Assembly (NCBI RefSeq): GCF_014698015.1
Contig: NZ_JACXBS010000001.1
Span: 124,001-188,000, forward strand
DNA from: Kocuria sp. cx-455
GTDB lineage: Bacteria; Actinomycetota; Actinomycetes; Actinomycetales; Micrococcaceae
Direction of reading: 5' to 3'
Length of the DNA: 64,000 bases
In this document: piece by piece, positions 55,108-63,096 of the stretch
Layout of the letters: each line of letters opens with the position of its first letter
Numbering within the stretch: the first letter of the stretch is position 1
Position numbers and translations under genes: made by a program
The notes under the pieces: generated by a model
Databases searched by the model: none
What the model was told of the DNA's origin: nothing
Seen by the model: only the letters and a program-made list of their open reading frames with translations

Positions 55108-56409
55108 ATGAGCTCCACCGCTACCGGCGCCCACACCACGCCGTCGCCCGTCGCTGCTCCGCAGTCGACGCGCAAGACCCTGTTCAACACCGGCATCGGC
55201 AACGCCCTCGAGTGGTACGACTGGGGTATCTACGCCACCTTCGCGATCTACTTCGCCGGCGAGATCTTCAACCCTGAGGATCCGGTGGCCGCGATCCTGG
55301 GTGCCATGGCCGTGTTCGCCGTCGGTTTCGTCTTCCGCCCGCTGGGAGGCTTCCTCTTCGGCTGGATGTCGGACCGCTTCGGCCGCAAGTCGTCCATGGT
55401 TTCCACCGTGGGATCCGCCTCTCTCGGTTCCCTGCTGATCGCCGTGGTGCCCTCCTACGAGTCCATCGGTTTCTGGGCCGCCGCGATCCTGCTCCTGGCC
55501 CGCGTCCTCCAGGGCCTCGCCCACGGTGGCGAGATGCCCACGGCGCAGGCCTATATCGCCGAAGCGGCCCCGCGGGAACGCCGAGGCAAGTGGTCCTCGC
55601 TCATTTACGTCTCCGGTACCGCCGGCATCCTGATCGGCATCCTCATGGGGGTGCTCCTCGACCTCGTTCTCGCCGCCGAGGCCATGGCCGCATGGGGCTG
55701 GCGCATTCCCTTCGCGGTGGGTGCCCTCATGGGGCTGTGGGCGGTCATCGCCCGCTCCACGATGCACGAGACGCAGCACTTCACCGAGGAGCGCAAAGCC
55801 GACAGGCCCCGGATGTTGCCGGAGATCCGGCGTCACTGGCGCAGCGCCCTGCGCGTCATTGGCTTGTCGGTGGGCGGCACCGTCTGCTATTACGTGTGGT
55901 CCGTATCCGCCATCCAGCAGGCCGTCGTGGTCCACGGCATGGCCCAGGGCACGGCGCTGCAAGCGAGTCTGCTGGCCAATCTGATTCTCATCTGCACGCT
56001 GCCGTTCTGGGGCGCGCTCTCGGACCGGATCGGGCGCAAGCCGTTGCTGATCCTCGGCAACGTGGTCCCGGCCCTGCTGTTCTTCCCCCTCAACGCCATG
56101 GTGGGACAGTCCTTCCTGTCCCTGTTCGTGCCAGCCACGATCATGCTGATTCTCATGGGATCGGTCCTCGCTATCACCCCGGCCGTGTTCAGCGAGCTGT
56201 TCCCCACCCGCATCCGCACCATCGGCGTGGCCGTGCCCTACTCGTTCGCCGTGGCGATCTTCGGCGGCACCGCGCCGTACCTGCAGAACTGGGTCAGCAC
56301 CACCTACTCCGTGGGCGCTTTCTCCTTCTACGTCATCGTGCTGCTGGTGGTCTCGGTTGTCGTGGCCGCCACACTGCCGGAGACGAGAGCCAAGGATCTG
56401 CGCCACTGA
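55108..56409 (+). CDS. MFS transporter, MHS family
   Basis: A 433-residue, 12-segment symporter. MHS signatures are GIGNALEWYDWGIYATFAIY, VGFVFRPLGGFLFGWMSDRF, LARVLQGLAHGGEMPTAQAY, AAWGWRIPFAVGALMGLWAV and ELFPTRIRTIGVAVPYSFAV. ATG 55108 has AGGAT upstream and gives MSSTATGAHT; the frame continues back to 55063 without a better start. It is followed by the M20 hydrolase after a GC hairpin. It probably imports the N-substituted compound that the hydrolase cleaves; this is inferred from pairing. Confidence 0.87.
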   Translation: MSSTATGAHTTPSPVAAPQSTRKTLFNTGIGNALEWYDWGIYATFAIYFAGEIFNPEDPVAAILGAMAVFAVGFVFRPLGGFLFGWMSDRFGRKSSMVSTVGSASLGSLLIAVVPSYESIGFWAAAILLLARVLQGLAHGGEMPTAQAYIAEAAPRERRGKWSSLIYVSGTAGILIGILMGVLLDLVLAAEAMAAWGWRIPFAVGALMGLWAVIARSTMHETQHFTEERKADRPRMLPEIRRHWRSALRVIGLSVGGTVCYYVWSVSAIQQAVVVHGMAQGTALQASLLANLILICTLPFWGALSDRIGRKPLLILGNVVPALLFFPLNAMVGQSFLSLFVPATIMLILMGSVLAITPAVFSELFPTRIRTIGVAVPYSFAVAIFGGTAPYLQNWVSTTYSVGAFSFYVIVLLVVSVVVAATLPETRAKDLRH

Positions 56410-56426
56410 CATGCCACACGGTGCCT

Positions 56427-56446
56427 CGACCCCCCCGCGGGGGTCG
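56427..56446 (+). terminator. GC hairpin between transporter and M20 gene
   Basis: CGACCCCC (56427-56434) pairs with GGGGGTCG (56439-56446) over a 4-base loop, 18 bases after the transporter stop. No T-run follows; it may be a partial terminator or mRNA-stabilising element within the operon. Confidence 0.45.
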
Positions 56447-56486
56447 GGCACCCGCCCGGTCCCACCGCCCCGAAAGAACGGACCCC

Positions 56487-57686
56487 ATGACAAAGACCAC
56501 CACGACCGCCAGCAGCGCGCTCAAGCAACGCATCGTCGAGCACCTCGACGAGCGCCGGGAACAGCTCTTGGACTTCAGCCACCGGCTCCATCGGAACCCG
56601 GAGCTGGGCTGGGAGGAGGTCAAGGCCTCCGGCTGGTTGGCGGAGGAGTCCGCCAGCGGCCGCGGAGCGCGGGTCCAGCAAGGCCTCGGTGCCCTGCCCA
56701 CGGCGGTGCGCGCCGAGGCCGGCACGGGTGAGCTGGTGGTGACGGTGTGCGCGGAGTACGACGCGCTGCCCGGCGTCGGCCACGCATGCGGGCACAACGT
56801 CATCGCCGCCGCCGGGCTCGGGGCGTTCCTGGCCCTGGCCGAGATCGCCGAGGAGATCGGCGTCACCGTCCGGCTGCTGGGCACCCCCGCCGAGGAGAAC
56901 GGCGGGGGCAAGATCGTCATGCTCGAGCAGGGCGAGTTCGAGGGCACCCACCTGGCCATGATGGTCCATCCCATGAACCAGGAACGCTCGAACATGCTTC
57001 CCATGGCCTGCGCCGGGTACACCGCCGCCTACACCGGGCGCAGCGCCCACGCCTCCGCCATGCCCTGGGACGGTATCAACGCCCTCGATGCCATGGTCAT
57101 CGCCAACACGGCGATCGGCCTGGCCCGTCAACAACTCGAGCCGGACCAGCAAATCCACGCGATGCTCACCGGGGCCGGGGACGCCCCCAACGTCATCCCC
57201 GGTAACTCCTCCGGAATGTTCATGACCCGCGCGCACACCCTGGCGTCCCTGGAACGGGTCGATGAGACGCTGCGCCGCTGTCTCGAGGCCGGGGCGCTGG
57301 CCACCGGTTGTTCCCTGGACCTGCAACAGGTCGGTCGTTCATACTCCCACATGGAATCCGACACCGGGCTCGAGGCCCTCTGGACGGAGAACCTCCGCAG
57401 CCGCGGGCGCGAGCCGCTCCCGGCGGACACCCGCGGCGGCTCCACGGACATGGCCAACGTGTCCCTGCGGTTCCCGACCATCCACCCCACGATTCAGATC
57501 TGCGCGGATGTTCCCGTCCACAACGAAGCCTTCGCCGCCCACGCGGGCGGACCCGACGGGGACCGCGCCGTGCTCGACGGCGCCTACGGGCTCGCCGCCA
57601 CGGCCGTGGACGCCGCGACGACCCCCGCCGTCCGGGCGAGGCTGCTCGCGGGGCAGCGCACGCTGCGCCGCGACCTGCCCGCCTGA
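56487..57686 (+). CDS. M20-family amidohydrolase/carboxypeptidase
   Basis: A 399-residue dizinc hydrolase of the AbgB/ACY1L2/N-acyl-amino-acid amidohydrolase group. Metal-binding motifs are CAEYDALPGVGHACGHN (Asp and His), the Glu-Glu pair in GTPAEENGGGKIVM, the His in MMVHPMNQERS and the later GGSTDMANVS with a C-terminal His (VPVHNEAFAAH). The dimerisation domain has YTGRSAHASAMPWDGINALD. ATG 56487 has GAAAGAACGG. It is the second gene of a transporter-hydrolase pair and probably frees an amino acid from an N-acyl or peptide-like conjugate. Confidence 0.88.
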   Translation: MTKTTTTASSALKQRIVEHLDERREQLLDFSHRLHRNPELGWEEVKASGWLAEESASGRGARVQQGLGALPTAVRAEAGTGELVVTVCAEYDALPGVGHACGHNVIAAAGLGAFLALAEIAEEIGVTVRLLGTPAEENGGGKIVMLEQGEFEGTHLAMMVHPMNQERSNMLPMACAGYTAAYTGRSAHASAMPWDGINALDAMVIANTAIGLARQQLEPDQQIHAMLTGAGDAPNVIPGNSSGMFMTRAHTLASLERVDETLRRCLEAGALATGCSLDLQQVGRSYSHMESDTGLEALWTENLRSRGREPLPADTRGGSTDMANVSLRFPTIHPTIQICADVPVHNEAFAAHAGGPDGDRAVLDGAYGLAATAVDAATTPAVRARLLAGQRTLRRDLPA

Positions 57687-57764
57687 TCGTTCTGATTGTT
57701 CCCAGGCGGGGGCGGTGACCCCGCACGCCGAGCCCACGATCAGGGGCGCGAGTAGGCTGGAGGC

Positions 57765-59228
57765 GTGAGCACTGCACCCGACCCCACCGTTGTCCTCGGT
57801 GACCAATTCGCCCGGGAACTCAACGAAATGGCCGTCCCCTGGCACGGCCAAGAGGTGCCCGACGCGCGCCTGCTCGTACTCAACGAACCCTTGGCCGCTG
57901 ACCTGGGTCTGGACCCGGGGTGGTTGCGCACCTCCGACGGGTTGCGCCTGCTGGTCGGGAACCTCGTCCCGCCGGGTGCCGCACCGGTGGCGCAGGCGTA
58001 TTCCGGGCACCAGTTCGGCGGGTTCTCCCCGCGCCTCGGTGACGGCCGCGCGTTGCTGCTGGGCGAGATCACCGATACCGCCGGCCGGCTGAGGGACATC
58101 CACCTCAAGGGCTCCGGCCCCACCCCGTTCTCGCGCGGCGGCGACGGACTGGCTGCCGTGGGGCCCATGCTGCGCGAATACGTCGTCAGCGAGGCCATGC
58201 ACGCGCTGGGTGTCCCCACGACACGTTCCCTGGCCGTGGTCGGCACCGGGCAACGGGTACGTCGCGACACCTTGCTCCCCGGAGCCGTGCTGACGCGGGT
58301 CGCGAGCAGCCACCTGCGGGTGGGCAGTTTCCAGTACGCCCGCGCCACGGGCAATGTCGACCTGCTGCGCCGGCTCGCGGACCACGCGATCGACCGTCAC
58401 TACCCCCACACCGCCAGCGCGGAGCACCCTTACCTCGCATTATTCGAGGCGGTGGTCGCCGCGCAGGCGGAGCTGGTCGCGCAGTGGATGCTCGTGGGTT
58501 TCGTCCACGGAGTGATGAACACCGACAACATGACCATCTCCGGGGAAACCATCGACTACGGGCCGTGCGCCTTCATGGACGCCTTCGACCCGCGGACGGT
58601 GTACAGCTCCATCGACGAGACCGGCCGCTACTCCTACGGCAACCAGCCGTTCGTCGCGGAGTGGAACCTCGCGCGCCTCGCTGAGACCCTCCTGCCCCTC
58701 ATCGACGATGACCAGGACGACGCGGTGTCCCGGCTCAGCGAGGCGCTCGGGGCGTTCCGGGCGCACTACAGTAGCGCGTGGTCTGCGGGTATGCGGGACA
58801 AGCTCGGTCTGCCCGAGGCTCTGGACCGTGAGGTCACCGCTCCGCTGATCGACGAATTGGTCACCCTGCTGGGACAGCACCGGGTGGACTACACCTCGTT
58901 CTTCCGGGGTCTCGGCGCGGTGGCCCGCGGTGACTCCGGGCCCGCCCGGAGCATGTTCACGGATCCGGCGGCCTTCGACGTCTGGGCCGAGCGCTGGCGT
59001 GCCCTGGGCCCGGATGCGGAGCGCATGGACCGGGTCAATCCCGTCTACATCCCTCGCAACCACCTGGTCGAGGCGGCCCTCGCCGCCGCCGAGAAGGGCG
59101 ACACGGGCCCGCTCGATCAGCTCCTGGGCGCCGTGATCCACCCCTACCACGAGCGCCCCGAGCTGCAACGCTACGCGGAACCCGCACCCGAGGACTTCGG
59201 CCCCTACCGCACCTTCTGCGGGACCTGA
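57765..59228 (+). CDS. selO: SelO-family protein AMPylator (YdiU)
   Basis: SelO is a pseudokinase that transfers AMP to Ser/Thr/Tyr in target proteins, linked to redox stress. The 487-residue protein has [60 protein letters not shown], the active-site [20 protein letters not shown] and FMDAFDP. Like other bacterial SelO it ends with a Cys (TFCGT), replacing the selenocysteine of animal homologues; with the Cys of YGPCAFMD it could form the regulatory disulfide. GTG 57765 begins 78 bases after the M20 gene. Confidence 0.93.
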   Translation: MSTAPDPTVVLGDQFARELNEMAVPWHGQEVPDARLLVLNEPLAADLGLDPGWLRTSDGLRLLVGNLVPPGAAPVAQAYSGHQFGGFSPRLGDGRALLLGEITDTAGRLRDIHLKGSGPTPFSRGGDGLAAVGPMLREYVVSEAMHALGVPTTRSLAVVGTGQRVRRDTLLPGAVLTRVASSHLRVGSFQYARATGNVDLLRRLADHAIDRHYPHTASAEHPYLALFEAVVAAQAELVAQWMLVGFVHGVMNTDNMTISGETIDYGPCAFMDAFDPRTVYSSIDETGRYSYGNQPFVAEWNLARLAETLLPLIDDDQDDAVSRLSEALGAFRAHYSSAWSAGMRDKLGLPEALDREVTAPLIDELVTLLGQHRVDYTSFFRGLGAVARGDSGPARSMFTDPAAFDVWAERWRALGPDAERMDRVNPVYIPRNHLVEAALAAAEKGDTGPLDQLLGAVIHPYHERPELQRYAEPAPEDFGPYRTFCGT

Positions 59229-59391
59229 GGCTCGGGGTAGCTGCCCATTCGCGTCACCCTGCGCCCGGCCGTAGCGGCGCTTGGTCGTGGCCGCGCAGGT
59301 GGCGGAGTAGCTGTTGGATCCGGACTGTGATGGGGACCTCACCGATGTGCCCCTCGCGTCCCCCGAGCCCCGGCAATGTACAGTGCACACC
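59229..59391. other. Intergenic, no feature recognised
   Basis: These 163 bases between selO and the deaminase gene are GC-rich. A minus-strand frame through 59254-59350 reads somewhat protein-like, but I cannot match it to a family and it has no start or ribosome site. I call nothing here. Confidence 0.4.
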
Positions 59392-59892
59392 ATGAGTCAA
59401 CATACATTTCCTGTCACTGTCGAAACCCGGTTCGTGCAGCGCTCGATCGACCTGGCGCTGGAGAATGTGCGCGCCGGTGGCAAGCCCTTCGCGTGCCTGT
59501 TGGTGCGGGACGGGCAGGTGGTGCTGGAGGCCACCAACAAGGTGGCCAGCACCGGTGACGTGACCGCCCACGCCGAGGTCATGGCCCTGCGCCAGGCCGC
59601 GGAGCAGGGCCTGACGGACTTCAGCGACTGCGATGTCTACATCACCGCCCACCCCTGTCCCATGTGCCTGGGCGCGCTCTACTACGCCGCGCCCCGCTCG
59701 GTGATCTACGCAGCCACCCGCGAGCAGGAGAACGAGCACTACGAGGACGGCAACCGGTACATGAGTCTGGCGACGTTCTACGACGAGTACCCGCTGGCTC
59801 CTGAGGACCGCGCGCTGCCGATGAGCCAGGGCCGGATCGCGGACCCTGCCGCGCCGTTCCGCGCCTGGTCCGAGCAGCACCCGCAGTCCTGA
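59392..59892 (+). CDS. Guanine-deaminase-like nucleoside/base deaminase
   Basis: A 166-residue cytidine-deaminase-fold zinc enzyme. The zinc site is THAE-type TAHAEVMALRQA and AHPCPMCLGALYYA, with the C-terminal FYDEYPLAPEDRALPM region. The PCPMCLGAxY form is closest to bacterial guanine deaminase GuaD (guanine to xanthine) and less like tRNA adenosine deaminase TadA. ATG 59392 is chosen; no strong ribosome site is visible. A carbamoyl/ureido-hydrolase gene four kb downstream fits a purine-related theme, but they are not in one operon. Confidence 0.8.
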   Translation: MSQHTFPVTVETRFVQRSIDLALENVRAGGKPFACLLVRDGQVVLEATNKVASTGDVTAHAEVMALRQAAEQGLTDFSDCDVYITAHPCPMCLGALYYAAPRSVIYAATREQENEHYEDGNRYMSLATFYDEYPLAPEDRALPMSQGRIADPAAPFRAWSEQHPQS

Positions 59893-59932
59893 CCGCGGGT
59901 GCAGGCACCGGCGCCGCGCACCCCACCGGGGG

Positions 59933-60946
59933 TCAGGCGGCGTCGGCCGGTACCGAGACGATGACCCGGCCGCGGCTGGATCCGTCCAGCAGGGACTCGA
60001 AAGCCTCGGGGATGCGCTCGAAGCCGTCGAACGTGCTGTACACGCCCCGCACGATGCCGCTGCGTAACCATCCGCCAACCTCCGCCTCGAACTGCTCGCG
60101 CAAGTTCTCGTGGGCCGTCACGGTGAAGCCGCGCATGGTCAGCTCCTGGTGGATCAGCTGCCGGTAGTTGCGGGGGGCACCGGAGCCGCCCCCGCTCTGT
60201 GACACGGCCCCGCAGATCACGGCGCGCCCGCCGAAGACCAGCGTGTCCAGGGCTGCCTCCAGCTGCTCGCCCCCGACGTTGTCGTAGAACAGATCGATGC
60301 CCTCGGGCGCAGCTTCGCGCAGCAGGTCCACGGCCGGGCCGTCATGGCGGTTCACCGCGGTGTCGGCGCCGAGCTCATCGGTGAGCAGGGCGGCCTTCGC
60401 CGAGGAGCCCACGCTGCCGATCACCCGGGCCCCGCGCGCCTTGGCGAACTGCACCGCGCACGAGCCGACACCTCCGGCAGCGCCGGAGATGTAGACGGTC
60501 TCGCCGGCCCGCACCTCACCCACGTGGATCATCCCGGTGTACGCGGTGAGGCCCACGTGGCCCAGGACGGTGAGGTGATCCTCCAGCTCCACTCCGTGGC
60601 GTTCGGGGTCCACGGGCCGGAGCCCGTCGGCATCGCACACCCCGATGCTGCGCCAGGCCACCTTGCCCACCGCGAGATCCCCCCGCTGGAACGCGTCGCT
60701 GCGTGAGTCCAGGACTTCCACGACCGCGTCGCTGGCGGGGGTGTCCCCGATCCCGATCCCGGGCCCGTAGGAGGTGCCCTCCCGGCCGATGCGGTGGGCC
60801 AGCCCGGCATTGAGCCCCAGCCGGCGCAGCGCGACCAGCACTTGGCCGGGGCCGGGCTCGGCCACCTCGGCGTCGAAGACCCCGAAATTCTCGGCGGTGA
60901 CGGATTCCTTGGGCAGCGACGTCAGCTGCACTTCACGGCATGTCAT
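59933..60946 (-). CDS. MDR-family NADPH-dependent oxidoreductase (CurA/prostaglandin-reductase-like)
   Basis: A zinc-independent medium-chain reductase that typically reduces the double bond of enones. With start ATG 60946 it has 337 residues. It shows LNAGLAHRIGREGTSYGPGI, VLGHVGLTAYTGMIHVGEVR, the cofactor motif YISGAAGGVGSCAVQFAKAR, VIGSVGSSAKAALLTDELGA, DLFYDNVGGEQLEAALDTLV and CGAVSQSGGGSGAPRNYRQL. The open frame runs back to 61024, but MTCREVQLTSLPK gives a normal N-terminus. It converges with the deaminase gene. The substrate is unknown. Confidence 0.85.
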   Translation of the reverse strand: MTCREVQLTSLPKESVTAENFGVFDAEVAEPGPGQVLVALRRLGLNAGLAHRIGREGTSYGPGIGIGDTPASDAVVEVLDSRSDAFQRGDLAVGKVAWRSIGVCDADGLRPVDPERHGVELEDHLTVLGHVGLTAYTGMIHVGEVRAGETVYISGAAGGVGSCAVQFAKARGARVIGSVGSSAKAALLTDELGADTAVNRHDGPAVDLLREAAPEGIDLFYDNVGGEQLEAALDTLVFGGRAVICGAVSQSGGGSGAPRNYRQLIHQELTMRGFTVTAHENLREQFEAEVGGWLRSGIVRGVYSTFDGFERIPEAFESLLDGSSRGRVIVSVPADAA

Positions 60947-61126
60947 GGGCCCATCGTATAGCCGGGCCCCGGTCATGATCCCGGCCGATTCGGGGTCACA
61001 CTGTTTCACCACCGTGGACGGCAACGCCCGCAGTGGTGTTCACAGCATCTAGACTCGTGTCGTCATCCGCGGCCGCCTTCGGGTCCCGCCGTATCCGTAC
61101 CCGATCCGCATCCCGGAGGAGCGACC

Positions 61127-61741
61127 GTGATCGACTCGCAGAACATCAGGGCCTACGTCGAGCGCATGGCCTCGGACGAGCCCGCCCCCGGCGGTGGCGC
61201 CGCCGCGGCCTTGCAACTCGCGCTGGGTGCGGCGCTGGTCGGCATGTCCGCCCGCTACACCACCGCCCCGGAGCATGCCGACGATGCCCGGCACGCGGCC
61301 GGGCGCGCTGAAGAGCTCATCCCCGCGGCCCTGCGCCTGGCGGACGCGGACGCCGAAGCTTTCGGGGCCCTCTCCGCGGCGTATGCACTGCCCAAGGACT
61401 CGGACCAGGAACAGTCCGAGCGGTCCCGTGCGATCCAGGAGGCCACCGTGGGTGCCGCGCGGCCACCACGGGATCTGGTGGACGTGGGCACCGAGGTGCT
61501 CGAACTGACCCGTGAGCTGGAGACGTGGGTCAACCCCAATGTTCTCAGCGACGTGGCCGCGGCCGCCGAGGCCACCCGGGCCGCCGTTGCCACGGCCGTG
61601 GTGACGATCGAGATCAACCTGGCCTCGCTCAAAGACCCCGCGACGCGGGAGGAGCTGGGCGCCGACGTCGAACGCGCGGAGGAACTGGCCGAAGGCACCG
61701 CGCGGCTGGCGCGTCGGATCAGGGAGCGGATCCGCGCTTGA
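61127..61741 (+). CDS. Cyclodeaminase/cyclohydrolase-family protein (FTCD C-terminal type)
   Basis: A 204-residue helical protein matching the formiminotetrahydrofolate cyclodeaminase fold. The signature PAPGGGAAAALQLALGAALVGM loop lies near residue 20, followed by long Ala-rich helices ending ELAEGTARLARRIRERI. Stand-alone members act on formimino- or methenyl-THF. The gene is not next to histidine-utilisation genes here. GTG 61127 has CGGAGGAGCG upstream. It could tie into the folate traffic created by the sarcosine pathway, but that is speculation. Confidence 0.75.
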   Translation: MIDSQNIRAYVERMASDEPAPGGGAAAALQLALGAALVGMSARYTTAPEHADDARHAAGRAEELIPAALRLADADAEAFGALSAAYALPKDSDQEQSERSRAIQEATVGAARPPRDLVDVGTEVLELTRELETWVNPNVLSDVAAAAEATRAAVATAVVTIEINLASLKDPATREELGADVERAEELAEGTARLARRIRERIRA

Positions 61742-61789
61742 CCGCGGCAGAACCGGGTGTCATGACCGGCAGACGGTGGAAACGGGTGG

Positions 61790-63040
61790 GTGCGTGTGAC
61801 TGATTCCGACCGTCCATCCGGTTCCGGGGTGTGGTTGTGGCTCTTGGTGGCCTGTGCGGTGCTCACGCAGTCCACGGTGAACCTGTTGCGCCCGGTGACC
61901 TCCTACAAGCTGCTCGCGCTGCAGGCGGATTCCGTGACCATCGGTCTCACCACGGCCGCCTACGCACTGGTTCCCCTTTTTACCGCCGTGTGGCTCGGTC
62001 GGTACTCGGATCGTGCCCCCCAACTGAAACTCCTGACCCTCGCCGGGGTGGGGTTGCTCGTTGCCGGTGGGGTGTTGTTGGCAGCCTCTGCCACGGTGTG
62101 GGCCATTGTGGCCGCCAGTGTGGTGCTGGGCATGGGCCACTTATGTTTCACCATCGGCGGGCAGGCCGCTATCGCTCGCTATGCCGCAGATCGCGATTTG
62201 GACAAGGGGTTCGGCTGGTTCACCGCCGCCTTCTCCGCCGGGCAAATGATTGGCCCCTTATTGGGCGGCTGGTTGGTGGGTCGGAGCGCCGGGGTTGATT
62301 CCGCCGAACGATTGGCTGACGTCAATCAGGCCCTGTGGATAGGCACCGCACTGTCGCTTTTCGCCGTGCCGCTCTTGATCTTCCGGTTCACACCACCCAG
62401 ATCGACGACGTCGCGGCCCGGCCAGCCGTGCACCGGCCAGGTGGGCCAGGTCTCGGCGGAAAAGCCCACGGTGCTCAGAGTGCTCAAGGTTCCCCGCGTG
62501 GGTTCCCATGTGCTCGCGGCACTGTCCTTGCTGGCCATGCTGGACATCCTCACGGCGTTCCTCCCAGTCGTGGGGGAAGACGCTGGGGTGGCACCTACCG
62601 TGGTGGGTGTGCTGCTGGGTGTCAGAGGCCTGGCGTCCATCGCCTCCCGAATACTCCTGCCGTGGCTGTCCGGGCGCTTCTCGCGACGCTCACTACTGCT
62701 GACCTGTTTGTTCGGTGCGGGATTCACCTTGCTGGTCCCGCCCTTGTTCTTTCAGTATTTCTGGGTCACGGCCGTGTTCTTGGCCATCGGTGGTTTTCTC
62801 CTGGGACTGGGGCAACCGTTGACGATGACCATGATCGCCACGTCCGTGCCGTCCAACTGGCGTGGTTCCGCGCTGGCCGTCCGGCTCACGGGCAACAGAT
62901 TGGGGCAGGTGGTGCTCCCGCTGCTCGCCGGGGTGGTTGCTGCCCCGTTGGGCCCTGCCGCGGCCGTGTGGATGTGCTGCGGTGTCCTGTTGGTCAGCGG
63001 TACCGAGAAACTCTGGGGAGACAGCCGTTCCGCTCGCTGA
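61790..63040 (+). CDS. MFS transporter, drug/metabolite exporter type
   Basis: A 416-residue, 12-segment major-facilitator protein. VTIGLTTAAYALVPLFTAVW, LGRYSDR (motif A), GHLCFTIGGQAAIARYAADR, FTAAFSAGQMIGPLLGGWLV (motif C-like) and FLLGLGQPLTMTMIATSVPS are visible. GTG 61790 or GTG 61796 may be the start. Lower resemblance to MHS symporters and the motif C-like Gly/Pro-rich helix 5 suggest an exporter. The substrate is unknown. Confidence 0.8.
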   Translation: MRVTDSDRPSGSGVWLWLLVACAVLTQSTVNLLRPVTSYKLLALQADSVTIGLTTAAYALVPLFTAVWLGRYSDRAPQLKLLTLAGVGLLVAGGVLLAASATVWAIVAASVVLGMGHLCFTIGGQAAIARYAADRDLDKGFGWFTAAFSAGQMIGPLLGGWLVGRSAGVDSAERLADVNQALWIGTALSLFAVPLLIFRFTPPRSTTSRPGQPCTGQVGQVSAEKPTVLRVLKVPRVGSHVLAALSLLAMLDILTAFLPVVGEDAGVAPTVVGVLLGVRGLASIASRILLPWLSGRFSRRSLLLTCLFGAGFTLLVPPLFFQYFWVTAVFLAIGGFLLGLGQPLTMTMIATSVPSNWRGSALAVRLTGNRLGQVVLPLLAGVVAAPLGPAAAVWMCCGVLLVSGTEKLWGDSRSAR

Positions 63041-63096
63041 GCCACTCACGCCCATGCGTACGATGACCGCAACTGGTTCCTACCCCGGGAGATCTC

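Noticed and set aside
58440-60078. Long minus-strand open frames opposite selO and the deaminase
   Set aside because: They are antisense shadows rich in His, Arg, Gly and Val from reverse codons, with no motifs or ribosome sites.
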